Of a stretch of 64,000 nt of DNA, positions 36,376-45,613 are shown in pieces; within the stretch, counting starts at the first letter, position 1; each line of letters opens with the position of its first letter. Under the pieces are notes generated by a model, which saw nothing but the letters and a program-made list of their open reading frames with translations, was not told where the DNA came from and did not search any database. The DNA comes from Sporosarcina ureae (lineage in GTDB: Bacteria; Bacillota; Bacilli; Bacillales_A; Planococcaceae): the NCBI RefSeq assembly GCF_002101375.1, contig NZ_CP015207.1:1162501-1226500 (forward strand), written 5' to 3'. The position numbers and the translations under genes are program-made.

Positions 36376-37077
36376 CTAACCATATGTTTTATAAACTTGA
36401 TCATGAGTAGCATATAATTCCCAAGGATAAACTCGCGGTGCTTCTGAAGTAAACTGCATCATTTCCTTTGTTGTCGGATGTTCAAATTCCAACTTGTGCG
36501 CCCATAATGCAATCTGTTCGCCACGCTTATTCATTGCACTACCATATTTCTGATCACCATAAAGCGGGAAGCCTTCTGTTGCCATTTGTACCCGAATTTG
36601 GTGTGAACGTCCTGTATGTAGACGTACACTTACTAAACTTTGATCTATTTTGCTATCAAGTACTTGATAATCCAAACTGGCCACTTTCCCTTCCGGATGA
36701 TTCGGTCTCACACTATACACTTGATTTTTCTGACGATTCTTGTATAAGTAATGCTGAAGAGTAGATTGTCTTTTCTGAGGCACACCACGGAGAATCGCTA
36801 AATATCTCCGATCAATGATGCCGCGACGAAGCTGATTGGACAGACGAGATGCCGCTTTGGAAGTTTTAGCAAATACCATCACACCGCCAACAGGACGATC
36901 AAGACGATGTACTAAGCCAAGATATACCTTTCCTGGTTTTTGATAACGTCTTTTAATATCCTGCTTTAATATAGTCAATACGTCCAAATCTCCACTCTCA
37001 TCTTTTTGCACCGGGACATTGACAGGCTTTTCCACGACTAAGAGATGGTTATCTTCATATAGTACAGGTATCTTCAT
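36376..37077 (-). CDS. RluA-family pseudouridine synthase
   Basis: 233 residues without an S4 domain. The catalytic motif is GLVHRLDRPVGGVMVFAKTS with the conserved Asp (about 62); RRYLAILRG, LHTGRSHQIRVQ and LWAHKLEFEHP follow. It isomerises a uridine in rRNA or tRNA; the target is not assignable. ATG overlaps the phosphatase stop by four bases (ATGA type), so the two are translationally coupled. Confidence 0.9.
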   Translation of the reverse strand: MKIPVLYEDNHLLVVEKPVNVPVQKDESGDLDVLTILKQDIKRRYQKPGKVYLGLVHRLDRPVGGVMVFAKTSKAASRLSNQLRRGIIDRRYLAILRGVPQKRQSTLQHYLYKNRQKNQVYSVRPNHPEGKVASLDYQVLDSKIDQSLVSVRLHTGRSHQIRVQMATEGFPLYGDQKYGSAMNKRGEQIALWAHKLEFEHPTTKEMMQFTSEAPRVYPWELYATHDQVYKTYG

Positions 37078-37541
37078 TTAATGGATGCCTCTTTTTTAAT
37101 ACAATCCAATAATGCCTGACAACCTTCGAGCACTAAGTCGTATGTTTCTTGGAAATCACCAGTGAAGTACGGATCTGGAACGTCTTTTTGGTGACTAGTC
37201 AAATCCAAAAAACGAAACACACGCTGGTGGTCACGATCACCAAAAATGTTATGTATATTTCGGATGTTTTCTGCGTCCATTCCAATAATATAATCAAATT
37301 CCGCTGCATCTTTCATATTCAACTGACGTCCAGCCATCCCCTCTGCCGAAATTTGAAATTCTGCCAGTTTGGATATCGTTCCTTCATGAGGGGCTTTCCC
37401 CACATGCCAATTGCTTGTTCCTGCCGAGTCTACTTCGATGTGATTCTCCAAATGTTCAGTATGAATCATCTTACGAAATACTCCTTCAGCCATAGGTGAG
37501 CGACAAATATTCCCGAGACAAACGAATAATACACGTATCAT
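37074..37541 (-). CDS. low-molecular-weight protein tyrosine phosphatase (YfkJ-type)
   Basis: 155 residues. The N-terminal P-loop VCLGNICRSPMAEG has the C-x5-R-S signature (nucleophile Cys about 8), and the general acid Asp lies in VPDPYFTG (about 120). It removes phosphate from protein tyrosine or arginine residues in the cytosol. ATG after GGGAGAGAGTC. First gene of a pair with the RluA-type synthase. Confidence 0.92.
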   Translation of the reverse strand: MIRVLFVCLGNICRSPMAEGVFRKMIHTEHLENHIEVDSAGTSNWHVGKAPHEGTISKLAEFQISAEGMAGRQLNMKDAAEFDYIIGMDAENIRNIHNIFGDRDHQRVFRFLDLTSHQKDVPDPYFTGDFQETYDLVLEGCQALLDCIKKEASIK

Positions 37542-37762
37542 ACGACTCTCTCCCTTTACTAGTATATTTCTATTCTAGTATACAGCATTCGATAATTTTC
37601 TTCATTTTATGTATAATAATCAGCGATAATTCCAAACGTTACGAAATACATGTCTTACACAAGGGAATTAAGTCATAATTAATATTTATTATAACTTTGT
37701 GATATACTAGGACTTAAATATCATCACAAAGGGAATGATGTAGGAAAAAGGAGGTCTACCCT

Positions 37763-38137
37763 ATGCAAATTATGTTTGAAGAAACGTGGGATGCTACATT
37801 ATCAGACCAACAAAAACAGGCTTTTATTTATCAATACGAAACCAAAAGATCTGTTCATGATGAATTTACAGCTACACCTATACTGTTAAAAAGAAAACGC
37901 AATGGAGGATTAGTCGCTACTGTATTTTTGCAAAATAATCGTGATGAATTATTATCTATTCGTGAAGCTACAGTATATGTAGTAAATGAACGAGGAGAAA
38001 CAGCAGCTGAAGAGACTTTTTCATTGTCCCTAGATATTCCATCTTTTACGGCAACACCTTGGTCTTTCGTCTTTTTACCAACTTGTGTCGATTCCACTGA
38101 AGAACCTACTGACGGATGGAAGGTCTTCATAAAGTAA
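37763..38137 (+). CDS. SLAP domain-containing protein
   Basis: 124 residues, no signal peptide and no membrane segment. The pattern MFEETWDATLSDQQKQAF followed by beta-rich FTATPILLKRKRNGGLVATVFLQNN in part (PILLKRKRNGGLVATV) and TPWSFVFLP resembles the SLAP domain found in accessory-Sec/S-layer-associated proteins of Bacillales. The function is unknown. ATG after AAAAGGAGGTCTACC. A near-palindrome at 37695-37731 overlaps a TATACT element about 55 bp upstream. Confidence 0.72.
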   Translation: MQIMFEETWDATLSDQQKQAFIYQYETKRSVHDEFTATPILLKRKRNGGLVATVFLQNNRDELLSIREATVYVVNERGETAAEETFSLSLDIPSFTATPWSFVFLPTCVDSTEEPTDGWKVFIK

Positions 38138-38142
38138 CACAT

Positions 38143-38180
38143 AAAAAAACAGCCGCTCCATTATGGAACAGCTGTTTTTT
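38143..38180. terminator. bidirectional terminator SLAP gene/yeeN
   Basis: Hairpin with arms AAAAAACAGCCGCTCCA and TGGAACAGCTGTTTTTT, one internal mismatch, and A/T tracts on both sides. Confidence 0.88.
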
Positions 38181-38896
38181 CAAGTTAACTCAACATTATG
38201 ATGAACCTGTTGTACATCTTCTAAATCATCTAGTGCATCAATCATTTTTTCAAACTGTTCCTGCGCTTCTGCATCTAATGAAATTTCATTCTGAGCTATC
38301 ATGGATAACTCTGCTACAGTAAAGTCCGTAACACCAGCTTGATTAAACGCTTCCTGTACTTCATGGAAATGGGAAGGATCAGCGTATACAACTACTTGCC
38401 CATCTGCCTCCTCGATATCGTTGACATCAACGTCGGCTTCCATCAATAATTCTAATACTTCATCTTCTGTTTTGCCTTCAACACCAATAATAGCAGCTGG
38501 ATCAAACATATAAGCTACAGAACCACTCACGCCCATGTTGCCTCCATTTTTACCAAATGCCGCACGTACTTCTGACGCTGTCCGATTGACGTTATTTGTT
38601 AATGCATCCACGATTACCATAGAGCCGTTCGGTCCGAACCCTTCATAACGAAGTTCGTCGAAGTTTTCCTCGCCGCCACCTTTTGCCTTTTCGATTGCAC
38701 GGTCGATGATCGCTTTAGGTATGCTGTATGTTTTTGCACGTTCGAGTACGAATTTCAATGCTTGATTCGATTCGGGATTTGGATCTCCTGATTTTGCTGC
38801 TACATATATTTCACGGCCAAACTTTGCATAGATTCTACTCGTGTTCGCATCTTTAGACGCTTTCTTTTCTTTAATATTATTCCATTTACGGCCCAT
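38180..38896 (-). CDS. yeeN: YebC/PmpR-family translational activator YeeN
   Basis: 238 residues. The N-terminal [20 protein letters not shown] in part ([17 protein letters not shown]) is that of YeeN rather than YebC (which has AGHSKWANIK). [19 protein letters not shown] and [15 protein letters not shown] are family signatures. YebC-type proteins relieve ribosome stalling on difficult motifs such as polyproline, or act as regulators. Start ATG 38896; GTG three codons earlier is possible. Single gene. Confidence 0.9.
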   Translation of the reverse strand: MGRKWNNIKEKKASKDANTSRIYAKFGREIYVAAKSGDPNPESNQALKFVLERAKTYSIPKAIIDRAIEKAKGGGEENFDELRYEGFGPNGSMVIVDALTNNVNRTASEVRAAFGKNGGNMGVSGSVAYMFDPAAIIGVEGKTEDEVLELLMEADVDVNDIEEADGQVVVYADPSHFHEVQEAFNQAGVTDFTVAELSMIAQNEISLDAEAQEQFEKMIDALDDLEDVQQVHHNVELT

Positions 38897-39027
38897 TGAG
38901 TGCACACTCTTTCCTTTAGTTATAATGATTTACTACTATTTAGTATACCAATTGCTTTTTGACATGAAAAGTAAAAAGATAAATAGACGTAGGTAGGAAC
39001 CTCTACACTTCTAAGAGTTGTCGTGTA

Positions 39028-39100
39028 CTAAAAATTAGTGAGTGTCTGCGCTACTGAGTAGTAATAATGTAGATTGTACTAGCAAAACAAGACTTTTTAT
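39028..39100. repeat. degenerate repeat unit lacking the GC-rich core
   Basis: GTACTAAAAATTAGTGAGTG is followed directly by TGCGCTACTGAGTAGTAATA and a tail resembling the end of the array at 40335-40385. Compared with a full 252-bp unit, the 99-bp GC-rich core and its edges are missing. Confidence 0.5.
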
Positions 39101-39149
39101 ACGTTACACAACTAAGAAATCCATTTGACAGAACCACTACGCGGCTGCC

Positions 39150-40385
39150 CGTCTTACTCACTTTTGGTTGGGGACGTCGCTCGACTGATTGTTAGGTATT
39201 GAAATTAGCGAGGGTATGCTTTCTGGACCCGCGCAGGCACGTGGGGGATTGCCTCCAGCCCTGAGCCAGCTGGCGATGGGGCTGCCAGTTGTCTCAGGGC
39301 CACGGCCTACCCCGCAGTTGTGCCTGCGCTACTTTGGGGAAAAGAATTAGTTTGTGTTTCTAGCAAAGAGAAAACCAGTGACATGGTGATAGCTATCATG
39401 TATTTCTTACTCACTTTTTGTTGGGTACGTCGCTCGACTTATTTTTGGGTACTGAAGTTAGCAAGTGTTCACTTTCTGGACCCGCGCAGGCACTTGGGGG
39501 ATTGCCTCCAGCCCTGAGCCAGCTGGCGATGGGGCTGCCAGTTGTCTCAGGGCCACGGCCTCCCCCGCAGTTGTGCTTGCGCTACTGTGGGGAAATGAAT
39601 TAGTTTGTGTTTCTAACAAAAAGAAAAACAGTGACATTGTGATAGCTTTCATGCATTTCTTGCTCACTTTTGTTGGGGACGTCGCTCGACTGATTGTTGG
39701 GTACTAAAATTGGTGAGTGTATGCTTTCTGGACCCGCGCAGGCACGTGGGGGATTGCCTCCAGCCCTGAGCCAGCTGGCGATGGGGCTGCCAGTTGTCTC
39801 AGGGCCACGGCCTACCCCGCAGTTGTGCCTGCGCTACTGTGGGGAAATGAATTAGTTTGTGTTTCTAACAAAAAGAAAAACAGTGACATTGTGATAGCTT
39901 TCATGCATTTCTTGCTCACTTTTGTTGGGGACGTCGCTCGACTGATTGTTGGGTACTAAAATTGGTGAGTGTATGCTTTCTGGACCCGCGCAGGCACGTG
40001 GGGGATTGCCTACAGCCCTGAGCCAGCTGGCGATGGGGCTGCCAGTTGTCTCATGGCCACGGCCTACCCCGCAGTTGTGCCTGCGCTACTTTGGGGAAAT
40101 GAATTAGTTTGTGTTTCTAGCGAAGAGAAAAACAGTGACATGGTGATAGCTATTATGCATTTCTTGCTTACTTTTGTTGGGGACGTCGCTCGACTTATTT
40201 TTGGATTCTGAAGTTAGCAAGTGTTCACTTTCTCGACCCGCTCAGGCACGTGGGGGATTGCCTCCAGCCCTGAGCCAGCTGGCGATAGGGCTGCCAGTTG
40301 TCTCATGGCCACGGCCTACCCCGCAGTTGTGCCTGTGCTACTTAGTGGTAATGATGTAAGTTGTGGTTCTAACAGAAATAAAAAC
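39150..40385. repeat. tandem array of ~252-bp units with GC-rich foldable cores
   Basis: Five cores at 39231-39329, 39484-39582, 39736-39834, 39988-40086 and 40240-40338, spaced 253, 252, 252 and 252 bp. Each core is GC-rich and bounded by GCGCAGGCAC and GTGCCTGCGC (10-bp inverted repeat). Inside nest GTGGGG/CCCCGC, CCCTGAG/CTCAGGG and AGCTGGC/GCCAGTT, so a single strand could form one long hairpin. The remaining ~150 bp per unit are AT-richer and include TTGGGGACGTCGCTCGACT. Because 252 is a multiple of three, 80-codon frames recur in each copy, but they lack good ribosome binding sites. No protein or RNA family recognised. Confidence 0.92.
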
Positions 40386-40790
40386 AGAGACAGGCGAACT
40401 TTCTGTCAGTGGCTCCTTACGAAACCCATCCACCAGCGCCGGAGTGAGGACCATGACCGCCCCAGTCTCATTGCCAGCAAAACCACGCACCCCTAACAGA
40501 AACGGAATCCAACAAGCACTAATTCCATTAAAAATTCAACTACTCACACTGCCTTGCACCATTTCCAACACGTAAACCATCCTATAGCACTATACTAAGG
40601 ATCAATATACTCTTTCTTCGCACTACCATGAAAACAAGAAACTTTCTACAAATCCCGGAAATAAAATAAATTTTCAAAAATACTACCCATGTTCGTTGAG
40701 TACTTACCATGCTTTAGAGTCTCTTCCAAATAAGAAATCGCCATTATTTAAATAAATAAAAATTTCAATCCCTACTATTCTAATTTGTAT
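40386..40790. other. intergenic stretch downstream of the 252-bp array
   Basis: About 400 bases with no gene I can support. The first ~110 bases are still GC-richer and continue an open frame from the array (to 40575), without a ribosome binding site. The rest is AT-rich leader before cysH. Confidence 0.5.
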
Positions 40791-40791
40791 T

Positions 40792-40827
40792 GACTATTTT
40801 TAATTGTCTGTTAAACTGTTAATAATA
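40792..40827 (+). promoter_or_regulatory. cysH operon promoter region
   Basis: TTGACT with TAAACT 16 bp downstream, and overlapping it TTGTCT with TATAAC 16 bp downstream, about 25-50 bp before cysH. Which is used is not decidable from sequence. No S-box or T-box leader is visible. Confidence 0.5.
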
Positions 40828-40849
40828 TAACAGTTAGCGGGGGGATGGA

Positions 40850-41557
40850 ATGGTCACATTTGAATCGTGGAAAGATGCACCGGTCTTACCAAAGTTTCCG
40901 ACAGATTCCGAGACCAAAGGAGCGTCTGAAGTATTGAAATGGGCTTATGATCATTATGGAGAAAAGTTAGTCTATGCTTGTAGCTTTGGTATCGAAGGTA
41001 TTGTATTAATTGAACTGATTTCACGGGTGAAGCCCAATGCCAAGATTGTTTTCTTAGACACTAATTATCATTTTAAAGAAACGTATGACACGATAGAAAA
41101 AGTGAAGAAGCGCTATCCTCAACTTCAAATTCATTTGCAACAACCTGGATTGACTATTGAAGAACAGACAAATCAATACGGTGTAGATCTCTGGAAAACC
41201 AACTCAAATCAATGTTGTGATTTGCGGAAGATTAAACCATTGGAAGAAGCTATTGACCCTTCCACCGCATGGATATCAGGATTACGTAGAGAACAATCTG
41301 AAATGAGAAAATCTACGGATTATCTAAATCTAGATAACCGTTTTGAGAAGATTAAAGTGTGTCCGCTTATTCATTGGACATGGAAAGATGTGTGGCGTTT
41401 CGCCCACACACATGAACTGGACTATAATATACTCCATGATCAAGGTTATCCGAGTATTGGTTGTGCAAACTGTACAAAACCAGCTTTTACTGAAGAAGAC
41501 ATGCGTTCCGGACGTTGGACTGGTAGTGGCAAAACAGAATGTGGCCTGCATACGTAA
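40850..41557 (+). CDS. cysH: phosphoadenylyl/adenylyl-sulfate reductase CysH
   Basis: 235 residues, cytosolic. It reduces APS (or PAPS) to sulfite with thioredoxin. Motifs: the nucleotide-binding ACSFGIEGIVLIELI, the LDTNYHF substrate loop, two cysteine pairs NQCCDLRK and GCANCTKP that hold a [4Fe-4S] cluster, and the redox-active C-terminal TECGLHT. The two pairs mark the cluster-containing class, which includes APS reductases and the B. subtilis CysH. ATG after GGGGGGATGGA. First gene of the sulfate/siroheme operon. Confidence 0.94.
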   Translation: MVTFESWKDAPVLPKFPTDSETKGASEVLKWAYDHYGEKLVYACSFGIEGIVLIELISRVKPNAKIVFLDTNYHFKETYDTIEKVKKRYPQLQIHLQQPGLTIEEQTNQYGVDLWKTNSNQCCDLRKIKPLEEAIDPSTAWISGLRREQSEMRKSTDYLNLDNRFEKIKVCPLIHWTWKDVWRFAHTHELDYNILHDQGYPSIGCANCTKPAFTEEDMRSGRWTGSGKTECGLHT

Positions 41558-41625
41558 ATTTTTTTAAATTTAAAACCTAGTATTTCTATATGACTTATTA
41601 AAATGTAAAGGATAGGTGCTTAAAA

Positions 41626-42768
41626 ATGACAACAATACAACCACATGGCGGTAATTTAGTTAATTTATATGATCCCACTCTCTCCATTAAAGGATTGCAC
41701 AAAACAGTCTCTATTGATGCAACATCAGTGAGTGATTTGGAATTAATCGCAACGGGTGCCTATAGCCCGTTAACTGGATTTTTAACTTCTAAAGATTATC
41801 ATGCAGTCGTCAATGATATTCGTCTCGCGGACGGTACGATATGGAGTTTGCCTATTACGCTACCCGTAAAAGACAGTTCGGCTTACTCCGTTGGCGATAC
41901 AGTATTACTCGACTATCAAGGTGATATATTCGGCACACTTGAAATAACGGATATCTTCGAACCTGATCAACAAATTGAAGCAGAAAAAGTGTATAAAACA
42001 ACTGACCGTGCACATCCAGGTGTAGCGAAGTTACTTGATCGCGGCCATATCTATCTAGGTGGACCGATTAAACTGATCAGACGAATAGAACAGAATTATT
42101 TTGCTGAGTTTTATTTCGATCCTTCTGAAACTCGTCAAGCATTTGAAAGTAATGGCTGGAAGACGATTGTCGGATTCCAAACGCGTAATCCTGTGCACCG
42201 TGCACATGAGTATATTCAAAAAACTGCACTCGAAATCGTGGACGCACTTTTGCTCAACCCGCTAGTTGGTGAAACAAAGTCTGACGATATCCCAGCCGAT
42301 GTACGGATGGAGAGTTATCAAGTTCTACTGAGTGATTACTACCCTGAAGATCGCGTGAAGTTGGCTGTCTTCCCTGCTGCAATGCGTTATGCAGGACCAC
42401 GCGAGGCAATATTCCATGCGCTTGTGCGTAAAAATTATGGTTGCACACACTTTATCGTCGGTCGTGACCATGCAGGTGTTGGAAATTATTATGGCACATA
42501 CGAAGCACAAGAAATCTTCTCGAACTTTACAGCGGAGGAAATCGGCATCACATTACTGTTCTTTGAGCATAGTTTCTTCTGTAAAACTTGCGGCAATATG
42601 GCAACACCTAAAACTTGCCCGCACTCCAGTGAGGACCATGTCATCCTTTCGGGAACTAAGGTGCGTGAGATGTTGAAAAACGGCATCTTGCCTCCACCGG
42701 AATTCAGTCGCAAAGAAGTGGTCGATGTACTCATTAATGGATTACAAGAAAAAGAACTGGCGAAGTGA
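41626..42768 (+). CDS. sat: sulfate adenylyltransferase (ATP sulfurylase)
   Basis: 380 residues of the homo-oligomeric Sat family. Catalytic motifs: [16 protein letters not shown] (QxRNP and HxxH, about 183-198), [17 protein letters not shown] in part, and [14 protein letters not shown]-terminal cysteine set [15 protein letters not shown] suggests a bound zinc, as in several bacterial Sat proteins. It makes APS from sulfate and ATP. 68 nt after cysH and directly before cysC; no sulfate permease gene lies between. Confidence 0.95.
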   Translation: MTTIQPHGGNLVNLYDPTLSIKGLHKTVSIDATSVSDLELIATGAYSPLTGFLTSKDYHAVVNDIRLADGTIWSLPITLPVKDSSAYSVGDTVLLDYQGDIFGTLEITDIFEPDQQIEAEKVYKTTDRAHPGVAKLLDRGHIYLGGPIKLIRRIEQNYFAEFYFDPSETRQAFESNGWKTIVGFQTRNPVHRAHEYIQKTALEIVDALLLNPLVGETKSDDIPADVRMESYQVLLSDYYPEDRVKLAVFPAAMRYAGPREAIFHALVRKNYGCTHFIVGRDHAGVGNYYGTYEAQEIFSNFTAEEIGITLLFFEHSFFCKTCGNMATPKTCPHSSEDHVILSGTKVREMLKNGILPPPEFSRKEVVDVLINGLQEKELAK

Positions 42769-42779
42769 GGGATGACGAT

Positions 42780-43376
42780 ATGGCAAAGAACATTGTATGG
42801 CATGACCAATTAATTTCAAAAGAACAACAACGATCAAAAAATAAACATCATAGTGCAGTACTCTACTTCACTGGCCTATCCGGTTCGGGTAAATCCACCA
42901 TTGCTAATGCAGCCGCACGCCGGTTGCATGATCTTGGTGCTAACACTTATGTACTTGATGGTGATAATGTTCGTCATGGCTTAAATAAGGACCTTGGCTT
43001 CTCTGATGAAGCACGTAAAGAAAACATTCGTCGCATTGGTGAAGTCTCGAAATTATTCATTGACAGTGGTCAGCTCGTGTTTACCGCATTCATCTCCCCT
43101 TTCCAAGAGGATCGTGATGGCGTCAGACGCTTAGTAGAAGAAGATGAATTTGTTGAAGTGTATATCAGTTGTCCTCTTGAAGCTTGTGAACAACGTGATC
43201 CAAAAGGTTTATATGAAAAAGCACGTGCCGGTGTCATTCCTGAATTTACTGGGATTTCATCACCTTATGAAGCACCAGTAAAACCTGAACTTACATTAGA
43301 AACTGATCGATATACGATTGATGAGTGTGTCGAACAATTGATCGGTTACTTACGCGATAAAAAATGGATTCATTAA
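42780..43376 (+). CDS. cysC: adenylyl-sulfate kinase
   Basis: 198 residues. P-loop GLSGSGKST (about 34-42), the APS-binding [16 protein letters not shown], and [26 protein letters not shown] in part and [14 protein letters not shown]. It phosphorylates APS to PAPS. ATG 42780 follows GTGAGGG, which overlaps the sat stop; an upstream GTG frame would begin on the Shine-Dalgarno itself. Operon gene three. Confidence 0.94.
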   Translation: MAKNIVWHDQLISKEQQRSKNKHHSAVLYFTGLSGSGKSTIANAAARRLHDLGANTYVLDGDNVRHGLNKDLGFSDEARKENIRRIGEVSKLFIDSGQLVFTAFISPFQEDRDGVRRLVEEDEFVEVYISCPLEACEQRDPKGLYEKARAGVIPEFTGISSPYEAPVKPELTLETDRYTIDECVEQLIGYLRDKKWIH

Positions 43377-43388
43377 GGAGTGATTGGA

Positions 43389-44165
43389 ATGGGCAAAGTT
43401 TGGCTAGTCGGAGCAGGTCCTGGAGATCCTGATTTATTGACCGTCAAAGCAGTGAAAGCTATACAGCAAGCGGATGTAGTTCTTTATGACAGACTGATCA
43501 ATCAAGAAATCTTAACTCATGTAAAGTCCGATGCAGAATTGATTTTTGTAGGAAAACTTCCTAAGCATCATTTCGTTCAGCAGGATATGATCAATTTCTT
43601 ATTGGTTAAACATGCGAAACAAGGTAAACAAGTCGTACGTCTGAAAGGCGGCGATCCATTTATATTCGGTCGCGGCGGTGAAGAAGCAGCGTTTGTGGTG
43701 AAGCATCACATCCCATTCGAAGTGATTCCGGGCATTACGTCCGGAATTGCAGCTCCAGCCTATGCAGGAATCCCTGTTACCCATCGTGATTACAGCGCTT
43801 CCTTTGCAATCGTCACGGGCCATCGTAAAGAAGGTGCCGAAGAGACTGAAAAATGGCAAGCTCTCGCAAAAGGGATTGATACTCTAGCGATTTATATGGG
43901 TGTCAGCAATCTACCTTATATCCAAAAACAATTGATTGAGCATGGTAAAGATCCAGACACACCTGTTGCCTTCATTCATTGGGGAACGACAGAGACACAG
44001 CGCACAGTTACTGCGACGCTTTCTACTATGACGGAAACGGCACGTCTGGAAGAAGTCAAAAATCCGAGTATGATCATTATCGGTGAAGTCGTTCGCTTGC
44101 GTGATGAATTACAATGGTTTGAAGAATCCAGTAAAGAACGTCGTTTACACGAGGCGATGGTATGA
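43389..44165 (+). CDS. cobA: uroporphyrinogen-III C-methyltransferase (SUMT)
   Basis: 258 residues. VGAGPGDPDLLTVKA near the N-terminus, VRLKGGDPFIFGRGGEEA and PGITSGIAAPAYAGIPVTHR are SUMT signatures. It methylates uroporphyrinogen III twice with S-adenosylmethionine to give precorrin-2, the first step of siroheme synthesis. ATG 43389 lies eight bases after AAGGAG; GTG at 43380 is too close. Its stop overlaps the sirB start (ATGA). Equivalent to ylnD (sumT) of B. subtilis. Confidence 0.93.
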   Translation: MGKVWLVGAGPGDPDLLTVKAVKAIQQADVVLYDRLINQEILTHVKSDAELIFVGKLPKHHFVQQDMINFLLVKHAKQGKQVVRLKGGDPFIFGRGGEEAAFVVKHHIPFEVIPGITSGIAAPAYAGIPVTHRDYSASFAIVTGHRKEGAEETEKWQALAKGIDTLAIYMGVSNLPYIQKQLIEHGKDPDTPVAFIHWGTTETQRTVTATLSTMTETARLEEVKNPSMIIIGEVVRLRDELQWFEESSKERRLHEAMV

Positions 44166-44923
44166 GAGCTATCTTATATATTTGCCATGGCAGCCGCGTA
44201 AAGAAAGGGCAGCAGGCTGCTTTGGCATTCATTGAGAAGACAATGGAAACCGAAGCGGCCCCTATTCAGGAAGCGTGTTTTCTGGAACTCGCTGAACCGT
44301 CGATTGCTGAAGGCGTTGCGCGCTGTATCGCACGGGGCGCAACAGAAATTATTGCTATCCCCTTTCTGTTATTACGCGCAGGTCATGCCAACGTGGATAT
44401 TCCTACTGAGCTTCAGGAAGTTATGATGGATTATCCTGATACTCCTGTTTACTACGGTGATCCAATTGGTGTGGATGAAAGAATGATCAATGTGCTAATC
44501 GAACGATTGCATGAAACGACAGAAGTAATTCCTGAGGATGCATGCATTTTATTGATTGGAAGAGGTAGCAGTGATCCCGCTACGCAAGATGATTTTGCAG
44601 AAATCAAAAGAATCTTCCAAGAAAAAACTAAACTCCACAATGTCAGTGTCGGTTATCTAGCAGCTTGCGAGCCTTTTTATGAAGATGAACTCGGACGATT
44701 ACTAGAACATCAGCCAAAGAATTTGTATGTTTTACCGTATTTATTGTTCACGGGTATCTTGATGAAATCAATTGAACGAACACTAAAGAAAACTAAAACA
44801 ACAACCGCTATTCATCTATGCCCCGAATTAGGCTATGATCCCGTGATTCATGCGATTCTGAATGAAAGGGCCGATGAAGCAACAGAAAGGAAACGTGGTC
44901 TCTATGTTCCCCATCATGCTTGA
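44162..44923 (+). CDS. sirB: sirohydrochlorin ferrochelatase (CbiX/SirB)
   Basis: 253 residues with two CbiX-type half domains. The first begins ICHGSRVKKGQ, with the metal-binding His and GHANVDIP; the second begins LLIGRGSSDPATQ, in which the His of the first half is replaced. It inserts Fe(II) into sirohydrochlorin to give siroheme. ATGA overlap with cobA. Equivalent to ylnE. Confidence 0.9.
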   Translation: MRAILYICHGSRVKKGQQAALAFIEKTMETEAAPIQEACFLELAEPSIAEGVARCIARGATEIIAIPFLLLRAGHANVDIPTELQEVMMDYPDTPVYYGDPIGVDERMINVLIERLHETTEVIPEDACILLIGRGSSDPATQDDFAEIKRIFQEKTKLHNVSVGYLAACEPFYEDELGRLLEHQPKNLYVLPYLLFTGILMKSIERTLKKTKTTTAIHLCPELGYDPVIHAILNERADEATERKRGLYVPHHA

Positions 44924-45539
44924 AAACATGGATGAATCAAATATTTTCCTAGTCGGTGGCGGGCACGTCGCATATCACAAAGTACTCAACCTCCATCGTT
45001 TCGGTATCCATCCTACCATTATCAGCCCTGAATTCCACCCGTCTTTTGAAGAACTAGAACAACGAGGGACGGTTACACTCATCACGAAAAAAGCACAATG
45101 GGAAGACGTTGCAAATGCTTTTCTCACCTTGCTTGTAACGGATGACGAAGCAGTAAATGATTGTCTTGCCAAACAATTAAAAGATGCGGGTAAACTGGTC
45201 GTTCACGCTTCCAATCCTTCTTTAGGTACTGCACAGATTCCCGCTGTTATGACACGCGGTAAACTGATCATCAGTGTATCGACAAGTGGCGCAAGTCCTT
45301 CATTGGCCAAAAATGTTCGTGACGAAATTGCAGAAACCTATGATGAACGATATGAGGACTACCTGGATTTCCTTGCTGATGTTCGACACTATGTGAAGCT
45401 TTACATCGCGGATCGCGCAGAGCGTAGGACATGGCTGAAAGAAGCTATCGAGCCTATTTATCTCCATAATGCAGAAGAGCGGCAAACTCTTATGAACGAA
45501 CTACAGCAAACCTTTCCGTCAAAAAAGCTCATCAGTTAA
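44904..45539 (+). CDS. sirC: precorrin-2 dehydrogenase (SirC)
   Basis: 211 residues. The Rossmann motif FLVGGGHVAYHKVLNL lies near the N-terminus, followed by LLVTDDEAVN, HASNPSLGTAQIPAVMTRG in part and STSGASPSLAKNVRDEI, all typical of siroheme synthase N-terminal domains. It oxidises precorrin-2 to sirohydrochlorin with NAD+. ATG 44904 is chosen behind AGAAAGGAAACG; it overlaps sirB by 20 nt. The frame is open further upstream inside sirB, and a GTG three codons earlier is an alternative. Last gene of the operon. Confidence 0.88.
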   Translation: MFPIMLENMDESNIFLVGGGHVAYHKVLNLHRFGIHPTIISPEFHPSFEELEQRGTVTLITKKAQWEDVANAFLTLLVTDDEAVNDCLAKQLKDAGKLVVHASNPSLGTAQIPAVMTRGKLIISVSTSGASPSLAKNVRDEIAETYDERYEDYLDFLADVRHYVKLYIADRAERRTWLKEAIEPIYLHNAEERQTLMNELQQTFPSKKLIS

Positions 45540-45558
45540 AAAAGAAAATAGAATTAAA

Positions 45559-45596
45559 AGAGATCCTTAATTCACTTACGAATTAAGGATCTCTTT
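45559..45596. terminator. bidirectional terminator sirC/thioredoxin-like gene
   Basis: 14-bp perfect stem AGAGATCCTTAATT / AATTAAGGATCTCT (45559-45572 / 45581-45594) with T- and A-rich flanks. Confidence 0.88.
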
Positions 45597-45613
45597 ATGT
45601 AGTTTTTAATCGA

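Noticed and set aside
39150-40385. Integron-like cassette array (attC sites)
   Set aside because: Cores are tandem copies of one sequence, lack the GTTRRRY/RYYYAAC boxes, and no integrase gene is present in the window.
39465-40575. Repeated 80-codon open frames (MxxFWTRAGTWGIA...) and overlapping frames in the 252-bp array as genes
   Set aside because: They arise because the period (252) is a multiple of three. The start codons lack spaced Shine-Dalgarno sequences, frames are open on several phases and on the other strand, and most of the frame lies in the hairpin-forming core.
40363-40575. 70-codon open frame after the array (SGSLRNPSTSAG...)
   Set aside because: No ribosome binding site; it begins inside the last repeat unit and has no recognisable domain.
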